From: Streptomyces kurssanovii
GTDB taxonomy: Bacteria; Actinomycetota; Actinomycetes; Streptomycetales; Streptomycetaceae
Length of the DNA: 64,000 nt
Assembly (NCBI RefSeq): GCF_014649695.1
Contig: NZ_BMTN01000003.1
Span: 248,001-312,000 of the forward strand
Direction of reading: 5' to 3'
Positions 49,389-58,561 of this stretch are shown one piece after another (within the stretch, counting starts at the first letter, position 1; each line of letters begins with the position of its first letter). The notes under the pieces are model-generated. The model saw only the letters and a list, made by a program, of their open reading frames with translations, searched no databases and was not told where the DNA came from. The position numbers and the translations under genes are program-made.

Positions 49389-50468
49389 ATGCCTCAGCCG
49401 TATGACGTGATCACGATGGGCCGCATCGGGGTCGACCTCTACCCGTTGCGCGCCGGGGTCCCGTTGGCGCAGGTCGACACGTTCGGCAAGTTCCTCGGCG
49501 GTTCGGCGGCGAACGTCGCCGTCGCCGCGGCCAGACTGGGCCGGCGGACCGCGCTGATCACGCGGACCGGACAGGACGCCTTCGGCGGGTATCTGCACGA
49601 GGCGCTGCGGGAGTTCGGCGTGGACGACCGCTGGGTCACACCCGTGGACGCGTACCCGACGCCGGTCACTTTCTGTGAGATCTTCCCGCCGGACCACTTC
49701 CCCCTCTACTTCTACCGACAGCCGAAGGCGCCCGATCTGGAGATCCACGCAAGCGAGTTGGACCTCGAGCAGATCCGTGACGCACGGGTCTTCTGGGTGA
49801 CCGGTACGGGGCTGTGCGCGGAGCCCAGCCGGTCGGCCACGCTCGCCGCGCTGGCGCACCGGGCCCGCTCGGGGACGACCGTGTTCGACCTCGACTGGCG
49901 GCCCATGTTCTGGCCGGACCCGGACGAGGCGCGGCCCTGTTACACGCAGGCTCTGGCCCACGCCACCGTCGCCGTCGGCAATCTCGAGGAGTGCGAGGTC
50001 GCCACCGGCGAGCACGAGCCGGACGCCGCCGCACGGGCGCTGCTCGCCGCCGGCGTCGAACTCGCGGTCGTCAAACAAGGCCCCAAAGGCGTGCTCGCCC
50101 TGCACCGCGACGGCACCCGGGCCGAGGTCCCGCCCGTGCCGGTCGACGTCGTCAACGGCCTCGGCGCCGGTGACGCGTTCGGCGGTGCGCTGTGCCACGG
50201 GCTGCTCGCCGGTCAGGAGTTGGAGCGGACGATGCGGTTCGCCAACGCGGCAGGGGCGATCGTCGCGTCCCGGCTCGCCTGCTCGACGGCGATGCCGTAC
50301 GCGCGGGAGGTGGAGACCGTCCTCGCGGGCGGCCCGCCCCCGCCGGACCCCAGCCCGCCCCCGGCGCCGCCGGGCAGCGCCCCGTCCCCACCCGATCCGG
50401 GCCGGCCGTCACCCCGCCCGGCCCCGCCGGACGCCGCCCCGGGCGAGGCGCGCGGGGAGCCGTCGTGA
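49389..50468 (+). CDS. iolC: 5-dehydro-2-deoxygluconokinase (IolC)
   Basis: A 359-residue PfkB-family kinase. FGKFLGGSAANVAVAAARLG is the substrate region and VNGLGAGDAFGGALCHGLL the anion-hole/catalytic Asp motif. IolC phosphorylates 2-deoxy-5-keto-D-gluconate in inositol catabolism. Residues from about 312 are a Pro/Ala/Ser-rich tail (many PP pairs) not part of the kinase fold. The stop overlaps the aldolase GTG by 4 bp. Assignment rests on the operon with iolB, iolD and mmsA. Confidence 0.9.
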   Translation: MPQPYDVITMGRIGVDLYPLRAGVPLAQVDTFGKFLGGSAANVAVAAARLGRRTALITRTGQDAFGGYLHEALREFGVDDRWVTPVDAYPTPVTFCEIFPPDHFPLYFYRQPKAPDLEIHASELDLEQIRDARVFWVTGTGLCAEPSRSATLAALAHRARSGTTVFDLDWRPMFWPDPDEARPCYTQALAHATVAVGNLEECEVATGEHEPDAAARALLAAGVELAVVKQGPKGVLALHRDGTRAEVPPVPVDVVNGLGAGDAFGGALCHGLLAGQELERTMRFANAAGAIVASRLACSTAMPYAREVETVLAGGPPPPDPSPPPAPPGSAPSPPDPGRPSPRPAPPDAAPGEARGEPS

Positions 50469-51349
50469 GCCGCGTGGACATCGCCGAGCTGGTCGGCATC
50501 CGCACCCGCCACCCCGAAGCGGTCGCCGAAGCGGCCGTCCGCAGACGGCGCCGGCCGGCGCTCCTCGGCGACAGCGGACGGCTGATGATCATCGCCGCCG
50601 ACCATCCCGCCCGCGGAGCGCTCGCCGTCGGCGACCGCCCCCTCGCCATGGCCAACCGCCTCGACCTGCTGGAGCGGCTCTGCCTCGCGCTGTCCCGGCC
50701 CGGCGTCGACGGTGTCCTCGCCACCGCCGACATCCTCGACGACCTGCTGCTCCTCGGCGCCCTCGACGACAAGGTCGTCATGGGATCCATGAACCGCGGC
50801 GGCCTGGCCGGCGCCGCCTTCGAACTCGACGACAGGTTCACCGGGCACCGTGCGCGCGACCTCGAACGGCTCGGCTTCGACGCGGGCAAACTCCTGCTCC
50901 GCATCGACTACGACGACCCGGCGTCCCTCGACACGCTGGACGCCGCAGCCCGCGCCGTCGACGAGATGGCCGAGCGTCGGCTTCCCGTCTTCATAGAGCC
51001 GTTCATCTGTCACCGCACCGACGGCCGGCTCCGTAACGATCTCGGCGCAGAGGCCGTCACCCTGTCCATCGCCATCGCCTCCGGATTGGCCGGCACCTCC
51101 GCGTACAGCTGGCTGAAGGTGCCCGTCACCGACGATCCCGACGACATGCGGGCGGTGCTGGAGACCTCCACCCTGCCGGCGGTGCTGCTCGGCGGTGAGA
51201 TAGGCGACGACCAGGACGGCACCTACGAGAAATGGCGCGGTGCGCTGCAACTGCCGACGGTGCAAGGGCTGGTGGTGGGCCGCTCACTGCTCTATCCGGT
51301 CGACGGCGACGTGGCGGGGGCGGTCGACACGGCCGTCGGACTGCTCTAG
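50465..51349 (+). CDS. Cgl0158-family (beta/alpha)8-barrel aldolase
   Basis: A 294-residue TIM barrel related to class I aldolases. LMIIAADHPARGAL, DKVVMGSMNRGGLAG, KLLLRIDYDD and AYSWLKVPVTDD include the probable Schiff-base Lys in SWLKVP. It occupies the place where IolJ (2-deoxy-5-keto-gluconate-6-phosphate aldolase) is expected, so it most likely splits that intermediate into malonate semialdehyde and DHAP. GTG overlaps iolC; the gap to iolB is 16 bp. Confidence 0.85.
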   Translation: MSRVDIAELVGIRTRHPEAVAEAAVRRRRRPALLGDSGRLMIIAADHPARGALAVGDRPLAMANRLDLLERLCLALSRPGVDGVLATADILDDLLLLGALDDKVVMGSMNRGGLAGAAFELDDRFTGHRARDLERLGFDAGKLLLRIDYDDPASLDTLDAAARAVDEMAERRLPVFIEPFICHRTDGRLRNDLGAEAVTLSIAIASGLAGTSAYSWLKVPVTDDPDDMRAVLETSTLPAVLLGGEIGDDQDGTYEKWRGALQLPTVQGLVVGRSLLYPVDGDVAGAVDTAVGLL

Positions 51350-51365
51350 GGGGTACGCACAAGGC

Positions 51366-52190
51366 ATGGACGACAACACCAAGCAGCGGGGTCTCCACGT
51401 CCCGGCCGGCAGCGCCGCGAGCGCGCCGTACGCGCTGAGCATCGGACCCGACCAGGCGGGCTGGGAGTACTCCGCCCTCCGGGTGCTCGAACTTCCGCCG
51501 GGCGGATCGCATCCGCTGACCGCCGGTGACAGCGAGTGGATCGTGCTGCCGCTCACCGGCGGTTGCACCGTGACCACGCAAGGCGGGATCTTTGAACTGC
51601 AGGGGCGGGACAGCGTGTTCGGCGGAGTGAGCGACTTCGCCTACGTGCCGCGCGACGCCCATGCCCAGATCGCCTCCGGCGCGGGAGGCCGCTTCGCCCT
51701 GGCAGGAGCGAAGTGCGAGCGCCGACTCCCCGCTCGCTACGGCCCCGCGCCGGAGGTACCCGTCGAGGCCCGCGGCAGCGGCAGCCAGGCCCGCGAGGTC
51801 CACAACTTCGCCTCGGCGGACGCCTTCGCATGCGACCGCCTGATCGCCGTCGAAGTGCTCACCCCCGGTGGCAACTGGTCCTCCTACCCGCCGCACAAGC
51901 ACGACGAGCACCGGCCGGGGGAGGAGAGCGAGCTCGAGGAGATCTACTACTTCGAGATCGACCGCGGCGGCCTCGGATACCAGCGCGTCTCCCCGTCCCG
52001 TCCCGGCGGCGCCGACCTCCTCGCGGAGGTCCGCACCGGCGACGCGGTCCTCGTGCCCGACGGCTGGCACGGCCCGTCCATCGCGGAGCCGGGCCACACC
52101 ATGTACTACCTCAATGTGATGGCGGGTCCCGGCGACGAACGCCAGTGGCTGATCCGCTTCCACCCCGACCGTACGGAGGGCTACCGGTGA
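51366..52190 (+). CDS. iolB: 5-deoxy-glucuronate isomerase (IolB)
   Basis: A 274-residue bicupin of the IolB family. Conserved PPHKHDEHRPGEESELEEIYYFEI carries the metal-binding His/Glu set, and GWHGPSIAEPGHTMYYLNVMAGP follows. It isomerises 5-deoxy-glucuronate to 2-deoxy-5-keto-gluconate. ATG 51366; stop overlaps the iolD GTG by 4 bp. Confidence 0.93.
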   Translation: MDDNTKQRGLHVPAGSAASAPYALSIGPDQAGWEYSALRVLELPPGGSHPLTAGDSEWIVLPLTGGCTVTTQGGIFELQGRDSVFGGVSDFAYVPRDAHAQIASGAGGRFALAGAKCERRLPARYGPAPEVPVEARGSGSQAREVHNFASADAFACDRLIAVEVLTPGGNWSSYPPHKHDEHRPGEESELEEIYYFEIDRGGLGYQRVSPSRPGGADLLAEVRTGDAVLVPDGWHGPSIAEPGHTMYYLNVMAGPGDERQWLIRFHPDRTEGYR

Positions 52191-54061
52191 CCACCCGACG
52201 GCTGACCACCGCCCAGGCCCTCGTCGCGTTCCTCGCCCGCCAGTACACCGAGCGCGACGGCCGCCGCCACCGGCTCATCGGCGCCACCTGGGGCATCTTC
52301 GGCCACGGGAACGTGGCGGGCGTGGGCCAGGCGCTGCTCGAGGCCCACGAGGACATGCCCTATCTCCAGGGCCGCAACGAACAGGCCATGGTGCACGCCG
52401 CCGTCGGCCACGCCCGTCAGTCCCGCAGGCTCTCCGCGCAGGCCGTCACCACGTCCATCGGCCCCGGCGCCACCAACCTGGTCACCGGCGCGGCGCTGGC
52501 CACGATCAATCACCTCCCCGTCCTGCTGCTCCCCGGCGACACCTTCGCCACCCGGCCCGCCGACCCGGTCCTCCAGCAGCTCGAAGTGCCTTACGCCGGC
52601 GATGTGTCGGTCAACGACTGCCTGCGTCCCGTCTCCCGCTGGTTCGACCGGATCGTCCGACCGGAGGCGCTGGTGCCGGCCGCGCTCCAGGCCGTGCGGG
52701 TCCTGACCGACCCGGCGCAGACCGGCGCGGTCACGCTCGCGCTTCCGCAGGACGTGCAGGCGGAGGCGTACGACTGGCCCGAGGAGTTCTTCGCCGAGCG
52801 GACGTGGCAGATCCGCCGGCCGCGCCCCGACGCGGAGGCCCTGGCACAGGCGGCGGCCGCCGTGCGCTCCGCCCGACGGCCGCTGCTCGTCGCGGGCGGC
52901 GGCGTGCACCATTCGGAGGCGGAGGAGGCGCTGCGGGCGTTCGCCGACGCGACCGGCATCCCGGTCGCCTCCACGCAGGCCGGTAAGGGATCGCTGCCGT
53001 ACGACCACCCGTGCGACATCGGCGGCATCGGTCACACCGGCACCGCCACGGCCGACGACCTGGCCCGCACCGCGGACCTGGTGATCGGCGTGGGCACGCG
53101 CTGGTCCGACTTCACCACCGCCTCCTCGACACTGTTCCGGCATGAGACGGTCCGCTTCGTCAACCTCAACATCACCGCGTTCGACGCCCACAAGATGGCA
53201 GGACTCTCGGTCGTCGCCGACGCCCGCGCCTCACTCGAGGAACTCACCGCGGCGCTCGGGGACCACCGCGTCGACGCCGGCCACCGGGCGCGGTACACAT
53301 CGGCGAAGGCGGCCTGGGAGGAACGGGTCACCGCGGCCTTCACCGCCCACGACCCCGACGCCGCCCCCACCCAGGCACAGGTCCTCGGCGCGCTCGACGC
53401 CCTGGTGACCGGCGACGACATCCTCATCAACGCGGCCGGTTCCCTCCCCGGCGACCTGCACAAACTGTGGCGCAGCCGGTCCGCCGACCAGTACCACGTC
53501 GAGTACGGCTACTCCTGCATGGGCTACGAGATCCCCGCCGCGATCGGCGTCGCCATGGCGGCCCCCGGCCGGCCCGTGTGGGCGCTCGTCGGCGACGGCA
53601 CGTACCTCATGAACCCGACCGAGATCGTCACGGCCGTCCAGGAGGGCGTCCCGATCCGGATGGTCATCCTGCAGAACCACGGATACGCCTCCATCGGCGG
53701 CCTCTCCGAGTCGGTGGGGGCGGAGCGCTACGGCACCGCCTACCGTCACCGGGCCGCCGACGGGTCCTTCACCGGCCCGCCGCTGCCCGTCGATCTCGCC
53801 GCCAACGCCGAGTCCCTCGGGATGCGGGTGATCCGCGCCCGCAGCGTGCGTGACCTGCGTGAAGCCTTGGCCGAGGCCCGCGCGGCCGACGTGCCCACAT
53901 GTGTCTACGTGGAGACCGGAACGGCAGACACTGTGTCGGGCCCGCCCGGCGCACAGGCGTGGTGGGATGTTCCTGTGGCCGAGACCGCGACCCGCCCGTC
54001 GGCGGTGAAGGCCCGTGAGGAGTACGACCGGCAGGCCGCCGCCCGACGCCGCCATCTCTGA
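52187..54061 (+). CDS. iolD: 3D-(3,5/4)-trihydroxycyclohexane-1,2-dione hydrolase (IolD)
   Basis: A 624-residue ThDP enzyme. Glu in GRNEQAMVHAAVG activates the cofactor, and VGDGTYLMNPTEIV ... QNHGYASIGGLS is the ThDP/Mg motif with the usual Asn retained. TWGIFGHGNVAGVGQAL is a typical IolD opening. It opens the dione ring to 5-deoxy-glucuronate. It overlaps iolB and is followed after 14 bp by mmsA. Confidence 0.94.
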   Translation: MTTRRLTTAQALVAFLARQYTERDGRRHRLIGATWGIFGHGNVAGVGQALLEAHEDMPYLQGRNEQAMVHAAVGHARQSRRLSAQAVTTSIGPGATNLVTGAALATINHLPVLLLPGDTFATRPADPVLQQLEVPYAGDVSVNDCLRPVSRWFDRIVRPEALVPAALQAVRVLTDPAQTGAVTLALPQDVQAEAYDWPEEFFAERTWQIRRPRPDAEALAQAAAAVRSARRPLLVAGGGVHHSEAEEALRAFADATGIPVASTQAGKGSLPYDHPCDIGGIGHTGTATADDLARTADLVIGVGTRWSDFTTASSTLFRHETVRFVNLNITAFDAHKMAGLSVVADARASLEELTAALGDHRVDAGHRARYTSAKAAWEERVTAAFTAHDPDAAPTQAQVLGALDALVTGDDILINAAGSLPGDLHKLWRSRSADQYHVEYGYSCMGYEIPAAIGVAMAAPGRPVWALVGDGTYLMNPTEIVTAVQEGVPIRMVILQNHGYASIGGLSESVGAERYGTAYRHRAADGSFTGPPLPVDLAANAESLGMRVIRARSVRDLREALAEARAADVPTCVYVETGTADTVSGPPGAQAWWDVPVAETATRPSAVKAREEYDRQAAARRRHL

Positions 54062-54075
54062 AGGAGCTTTTCGTC

Positions 54076-55578
54076 ATGACGAAGACCGTCAACCACTGGA
54101 TCGGTGGCAAGACCGTCGAAGGTGCGTCGGGGAACTGGGGCCCGGTCACGGACCCGGCGACGGGGGCCGTCACCACCCGGGTCGCCCTCGCCTCCGCCGA
54201 CGAGGTGGGCGCGGCCGTGGCCGCCGCCCGGGAGGCGTACACGACGTGGGGCACCTCGTCGCTGGCCCAGCGCACCGCGGTCCTCTTCCGCTACCGCGCC
54301 CTGCTCGACGCGCACCGCGACGACATCGCGGCCCTGATCACCGCCGAGCACGGCAAGGTGCACTCCGACGCGCTCGGCGAGGTGGCCCGCGGTCTCGAGA
54401 TCGTGGAGCTGGCCTGCGGCATCACCACCCAGCTCAAGGGCGAGCTGTCCACCCAGGTCTCCAACCGGGTCGACGTGTCCTCGATCCGCCAGCCCCTTGG
54501 CGTCGTCGCCGGCATCACCCCCTTCAACTTCCCGGCGATGGTGCCGATGTGGATGTTCCCGCTGGCCATCGCCTGCGGAAACACCTTCGTCCTCAAGCCG
54601 AGCGAGAAGGACCCCTCGGCCGCCAACCTGCTCGCCGAGCTGGCGGCGCAGGCCGGTCTGCCCGACGGCGTACTGAACGTCGTGCACGGCGACAAGGTCG
54701 CCGTCGACGCGCTGCTCGCGCACCCGGACGTGGCCGCGGTCTCGTTCGTCGGCTCCACCCCGATCGCCCGCTACATCCACACCACCGCCTCCGCCAACGG
54801 CAAGCGTGTCCAGGCGCTGGGCGGTGCCAAGAACCACATGCTGGTCCTGCCGGACGCCGACCTCGACGCCGCCGCGGACGCCGCGGTGTCAGCGGCGTAC
54901 GGCTCGGCGGGCGAGCGCTGCATGGCGATCTCCGCGGTCGTCGCCGTCGGCGCGATCGGTGACGAGCTGGTGGACAAGATCCGCGAGCGGGCCGAGAAGA
55001 TCAAGATCGGTCCGGGCGACGACCCGACCTCCGAGATGGGCCCGCTGATCACGGCCGCCCACCGCGACAAGGTCGCCTCCTACGTCACGGGCGCGGCCGC
55101 CCAGGGCGCGGAGGTCGTCCTCGACGGCACGGGCTGCACGGTCGACGGCTTCGAGGACGGCCACTGGATCGGGCTGTCCCTGCTCGACAAGGTCTCCACG
55201 GACTCCGACGCCTACCGCGACGAGATCTTCGGCCCGGTGCTGTCCGTGCTGCGGGCGGAGACGTACGAGGACGGCGTGGCGCTGATCAACGCCTCACCGT
55301 TCGGCAACGGCACCGCGATCTTCACCCGCGACGGCGGCGCGGCCCGCCGCTTCCAGCTGGAGGTCGAGGCCGGCATGGTCGGCGTCAACGTGCCGATCCC
55401 CGTGCCGGTGGGCTACCACTCCTTCGGTGGCTGGAAGGACTCGCTCTTCGGCGACCACCACATCTACGGCAACGACGGCGTGCACTTCTACACCCGCGGC
55501 AAGGTCGTCACCACCCGCTGGCCGGACCCGGCGGACGCCCCGGCGGGCGTGGACCTGGGCTTCCCGCGCAACCACTGA
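54076..55578 (+). CDS. mmsA: Methylmalonate/malonate-semialdehyde dehydrogenase (IolA/MmsA)
   Basis: A 500-residue CoA-acylating aldehyde dehydrogenase. VVAGITPFNFPAMVPMWMFP, VGSTPIARYI, catalytic Cys282 in AGERCMAIS and the C-terminal GVNVPIPVPVGYHSFGGWKDS are family signatures. It converts malonate semialdehyde to acetyl-CoA and CO2, the final inositol step, or methylmalonate semialdehyde to propionyl-CoA in valine breakdown. ATG follows GAAGGAG. Last gene of the iol operon. Confidence 0.95.
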   Translation: MTKTVNHWIGGKTVEGASGNWGPVTDPATGAVTTRVALASADEVGAAVAAAREAYTTWGTSSLAQRTAVLFRYRALLDAHRDDIAALITAEHGKVHSDALGEVARGLEIVELACGITTQLKGELSTQVSNRVDVSSIRQPLGVVAGITPFNFPAMVPMWMFPLAIACGNTFVLKPSEKDPSAANLLAELAAQAGLPDGVLNVVHGDKVAVDALLAHPDVAAVSFVGSTPIARYIHTTASANGKRVQALGGAKNHMLVLPDADLDAAADAAVSAAYGSAGERCMAISAVVAVGAIGDELVDKIRERAEKIKIGPGDDPTSEMGPLITAAHRDKVASYVTGAAAQGAEVVLDGTGCTVDGFEDGHWIGLSLLDKVSTDSDAYRDEIFGPVLSVLRAETYEDGVALINASPFGNGTAIFTRDGGAARRFQLEVEAGMVGVNVPIPVPVGYHSFGGWKDSLFGDHHIYGNDGVHFYTRGKVVTTRWPDPADAPAGVDLGFPRNH

Positions 55579-55590
55579 GACGCCTGCGAC

Positions 55591-55619
55591 GTGGCCCGTG
55601 CGGATCCCGCACGGGCCGC
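55591..55619. terminator. Terminator of the iol operon
   Basis: Stem of 13 bp with one G-U pair, core GGCCCGTGCGG, loop ATC, 13 bp after the mmsA stop. It also lies near the end of the minus-strand hypothetical gene (55623), so it may act on both. Confidence 0.8.
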
Positions 55620-55622
55620 ATT

Positions 55623-55988
55623 TCAGTACCGGTCGTCCAACGCGAGGACGACGGCGCGCAGTTCACGCGCGGCGCGACGGGGAAGGGCGAGCAAGGCGCC
55701 CTCGAGCATGTCGCGGGCGCGGAGGGGGTCACCGCAGCAGAGCCACTCGGTGCAGCCGCCCCCGTCGTCCCGCCACAGTCGCCGGTCGGGCCGGCCGACG
55801 AAGCCCCGCCACAGCGCGAGGGACTCGCCGACGGCGCCGGTCCACAGGTAGTTGCGGGTCTCCTCGACGCGCACGATCTCGTACAGCGTGCGCCGCGAGA
55901 CGCCGGAAATGGACGGCACCTGGTTCTTACGGCACCGCTCCCGCACCCGCTGCTCGGCACGGACGTGCCCGGGCCGCCTACGCGGCAT
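55623..55988 (-). CDS. Small uncharacterised protein
   Basis: A 121-residue basic protein. After a charged start (PRRRPGHVRAEQRVRERCRKNQ) it has RTLYEIVRVEETRNYLWTGAVGESLALWRGFVGRPDRRLWRDD and a Leu/Ala helical C-terminus. CTEWLCCGDPLRARDML includes a Cys cluster. Coding bias supports it over the other frames, but no family is recognised. Confidence 0.6.
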   Translation of the reverse strand: MPRRRPGHVRAEQRVRERCRKNQVPSISGVSRRTLYEIVRVEETRNYLWTGAVGESLALWRGFVGRPDRRLWRDDGGGCTEWLCCGDPLRARDMLEGALLALPRRAARELRAVVLALDDRY

Positions 55989-56070
55989 GACCTCCGAAGG
56001 TGTTCATGGGCGCGAGCCTAGGGTGTAATCCGGTGGCCCGACAACGGGGTTCGCGCGCAGGCTGTGCCTC

Positions 56071-56676
56071 ATGACCGACGAACCCCGCTACCGCGTACGC
56101 GCCCGGTACACCGACGACACCGTCACCGTCTACCAGGCGTACCACCCCGCCATCGGCGTGCCCGCCGCCCGCGACGGGCGGTTCCCGGCGGCGTGGAAGC
56201 GGGAGCGGATGACGTGGATCAAGCCGTCGTTCCTGTGGATGATGTACCGCTGCGGCTGGGCGACCAAGGCCGACCAGGAGACCGTGCTCGCCGTCGAGAT
56301 CCGGCGGGACGGCTTCGAGTGGGCGCTGCGCAACGCGTGCCTGTCGCACTATCAGGCGGGCGTGCACGAGAGCCAGGCGGCGTGGAAGCGGGAGCTGCGG
56401 TGGGCGCCGGCGCGGGTGCAGTGGGACCCGGAGCGGGACCTCGGGCTGAACGCGCTGCCCCATCGGTCGTTGCAGCTGGGACTCGGCGGCGAGGCGGCCG
56501 GCTTTTACGCGGACGAGTGGACGGTGGGCATCACCGACGTGACCCCGCTGGCGCACGAGGTGCACCGGCTTGTGCGCGAGGGGAACCGGGAGGGGGCGGC
56601 ACGGCTGCTGCCCGAGGAGCGGCCGTATCCGGCGGACACGGGGCTCCTCGGGCATCTGGTGCCCTCCGCGGGCTAG
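56071..56676 (+). CDS. DUF4291 protein
   Basis: A 201-residue protein. VYQAYHPAIGVPAARDGRF, RMTWIKPSFLWMMYRCGWATK and VQWDPERDLGLNALPHRSLQLGL are the conserved blocks of DUF4291, a family of unknown function found across bacteria and fungi. Its TAG stop shares the quartet CTAG with the stop of the convergent subtilisin gene, so the two coding regions overlap by 4 bp. Confidence 0.88.
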   Translation: MTDEPRYRVRARYTDDTVTVYQAYHPAIGVPAARDGRFPAAWKRERMTWIKPSFLWMMYRCGWATKADQETVLAVEIRRDGFEWALRNACLSHYQAGVHESQAAWKRELRWAPARVQWDPERDLGLNALPHRSLQLGLGGEAAGFYADEWTVGITDVTPLAHEVHRLVREGNREGAARLLPEERPYPADTGLLGHLVPSAG

Positions 56677-57854
56677 AACAGCGAGTGGAGCAGCTTGTTC
56701 GGGGAACCGGTCAGCGGGCTCTGGACCTTGTCCGTCGTCGCGTTGTTCACCAGGGCGTCCCGGACCTGCGCCGGGGTGGCCGTCGGGTGTGCCGAGAGGT
56801 AGAGAGCGGCCACGCCCGCGGTGTGCGGGGTCGCCATCGAGGTGCCCGAGATGGTGCTGGTGGCGGTGTCGCTGTCCTTCCAGGCCGAGGTGACGTCCAC
56901 GCCGGGCGCGAACAGGTCGAGGCACGTTCCGTAGTTGGAGAACGATGCCCTGCGGTCGGAGCTGTCGGTCGCGCCGACCGTGATCGCCTCGGGGACGCGG
57001 GCGGGCGAGTAGTTGCACGCGTTCGCCGGGATGCCCAGGATCGGAAGGCCGTTGCCCGCCGCGACGGAGTAGCTGACGCCGGAGGCGATCGACTTCTTCA
57101 CCGCGTCGTCCAGCGACGCGCTCGCGCTGCCGCCGAGGCTCATGTTGGCCACGGCCGGCTTCTTGGCGTTGGCGGTCACCCAGTCGATGCCGGCGATGAC
57201 GCCGGCGGTGGTGCCGGAGCCCTGGCAGTCGAGGACGCGTACGGCGATGAGGTTGACGTTCTTGGCGACCCCGTAGTTCTTGCCGCCGACCGTGCCGGCG
57301 ACGTGGGTGCCGTGTCCCTGACAGTCCTGGCCGTTCTGGCCGCCGCCCACCGTGTCCGTGCCGACGCTCGCGCGCCCGCCGAACTCGCTGTGGGAGGTGC
57401 GGATGCCGGTGTCGATGATGTAGGCGTTCACGTTCGACGCCGGGGTGTTGTAGGTGTACGTCTTCGACAGCGGCAGGTTCCGCTGATCGATGCGGTCGAT
57501 GCCCCACGTGGCGTTCGACTGGGTGTCGTTCAGCCGGACCGTGGAGTTCTGCTCGACGTAGGCGACCCGTGGATCGGCCGCGAGCGCCTTGGCCTTCGAG
57601 GCGGACATCGCGGCGGAGAAGCCCGAGAGGACGTTGCGGTACGTGTGTTTCGGTGCGACGCCGAGGTCGGCGGCGCGGGTCGTGCCGTCCTTGAGGACGA
57701 CGATCCAGCTGTTGTCGACGGCAGTTGCAGTGGGAGCGAGACGAAGATCGCCGATGGACGCGCTGTGCGCGGTGGGGGATACGGCGAACTGGAGACCGGT
57801 CGCGGCGGCGGCGGCTGATATCAGCGCCCCGGCGCGACGGGCAGCGGCTCTCAT
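56673..57854 (-). CDS. Secreted S8 subtilisin-like serine peptidase
   Basis: A 393-residue secreted protease. Signal peptide ([17 protein letters not shown]) is followed by an inhibitor_I9 propeptide ([12 protein letters not shown] to [12 protein letters not shown], residues 49-108). The catalytic triad is Asp148 (IDTGI), His181 (GHGTHVAG) and Ser339 (SGTSMATPH), with oxyanion Asn268. It ends soon after the catalytic fold (no P-domain), so it is a simple proteinase-K-type enzyme. Cysteines at 178 and 210 probably form a disulfide. ATG 57854; GTG 57863 is an alternative that follows AAAGG. Confidence 0.94.
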   Translation of the reverse strand: MRAAARRAGALISAAAAATGLQFAVSPTAHSASIGDLRLAPTATAVDNSWIVVLKDGTTRAADLGVAPKHTYRNVLSGFSAAMSASKAKALAADPRVAYVEQNSTVRLNDTQSNATWGIDRIDQRNLPLSKTYTYNTPASNVNAYIIDTGIRTSHSEFGGRASVGTDTVGGGQNGQDCQGHGTHVAGTVGGKNYGVAKNVNLIAVRVLDCQGSGTTAGVIAGIDWVTANAKKPAVANMSLGGSASASLDDAVKKSIASGVSYSVAAGNGLPILGIPANACNYSPARVPEAITVGATDSSDRRASFSNYGTCLDLFAPGVDVTSAWKDSDTATSTISGTSMATPHTAGVAALYLSAHPTATPAQVRDALVNNATTDKVQSPLTGSPNKLLHSLF

Positions 57855-58561
57855 CTCGTGCACCTGACCTTTCTTTGACCAGTAGTTACGGACAAGTAAG
57901 TACGGGCGTGCATGGTGACAGGTGGGGCGGTCACGCCGACCAGGGGCCGGAAGTGTGACCTGCGCCACAGCGGTGCGGGCGAGGGGCGCGAGGTAATGGC
58001 GACGTGTCACCAACTCACCCTGGGATAAGGGCTGTTGACGTCGGCCAACGGGACTTTCGTGGGCTGTGTGCGTCCGGTGGTCGCAGGGTGAAGATCCAGC
58101 CGGGTGGCCTGATTGTGCTGGTTTGTCCGTTCCTTGGTCGCGGCGAGCCGGCGCTTGGCCGCCTCCGCCCGGGGGTCTTCGCAAGACTTTGCATCCGCTC
58201 ACGTGGGGGCGGGTGTGGGCACCGGTGGCCGCGCCGGCCGTCACGAGGGTCCCGACAGCAGCGGCCGACCGCTCTGGAGGTGCTCCTCGAGTGGCGCTGG
58301 AGCCGGCGGGCGCCCCCTCGAGGTGGGCGCCGCATTCGGGCCCGGTCGATCTGCTGCGTGTGGCCCCATCTGCAGTAACTGCCCCTTGTCTGCGAGCAGT
58401 CCACTGTCGGTGCGGCGTGGCCGCCCATAGTGACCCATCTCACATTCTGAGACGTTGCGGCGTCTGTCGTGCTCATTGAAGATCGTCCCGGGGACGGACC
58501 GCCGCCATCACACTCCGATGCTGGGCTGTTCGTATCTGTCGATGTCTAGGGGGAGTTCGAC
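57855..58561. other. Gene-free gap preceding the candidate biosynthetic cluster
   Basis: About 707 bp with no supported gene: the open frames on both strands are Arg/Pro/Ser-rich shadows. It must hold the subtilisin promoter and that of the dioxygenase gene. TCTCA-N5-TGAGA at 58438-58452 is a small dyad that could be an operator, 110 bp before the dioxygenase start. Confidence 0.55.

Noticed and set aside
58015-58476. A 153-codon minus frame in the gap before the dioxygenase
   Set aside because: Arg/Pro/Ser-rich, no ribosome site and no family resemblance; the gap is treated as non-coding.
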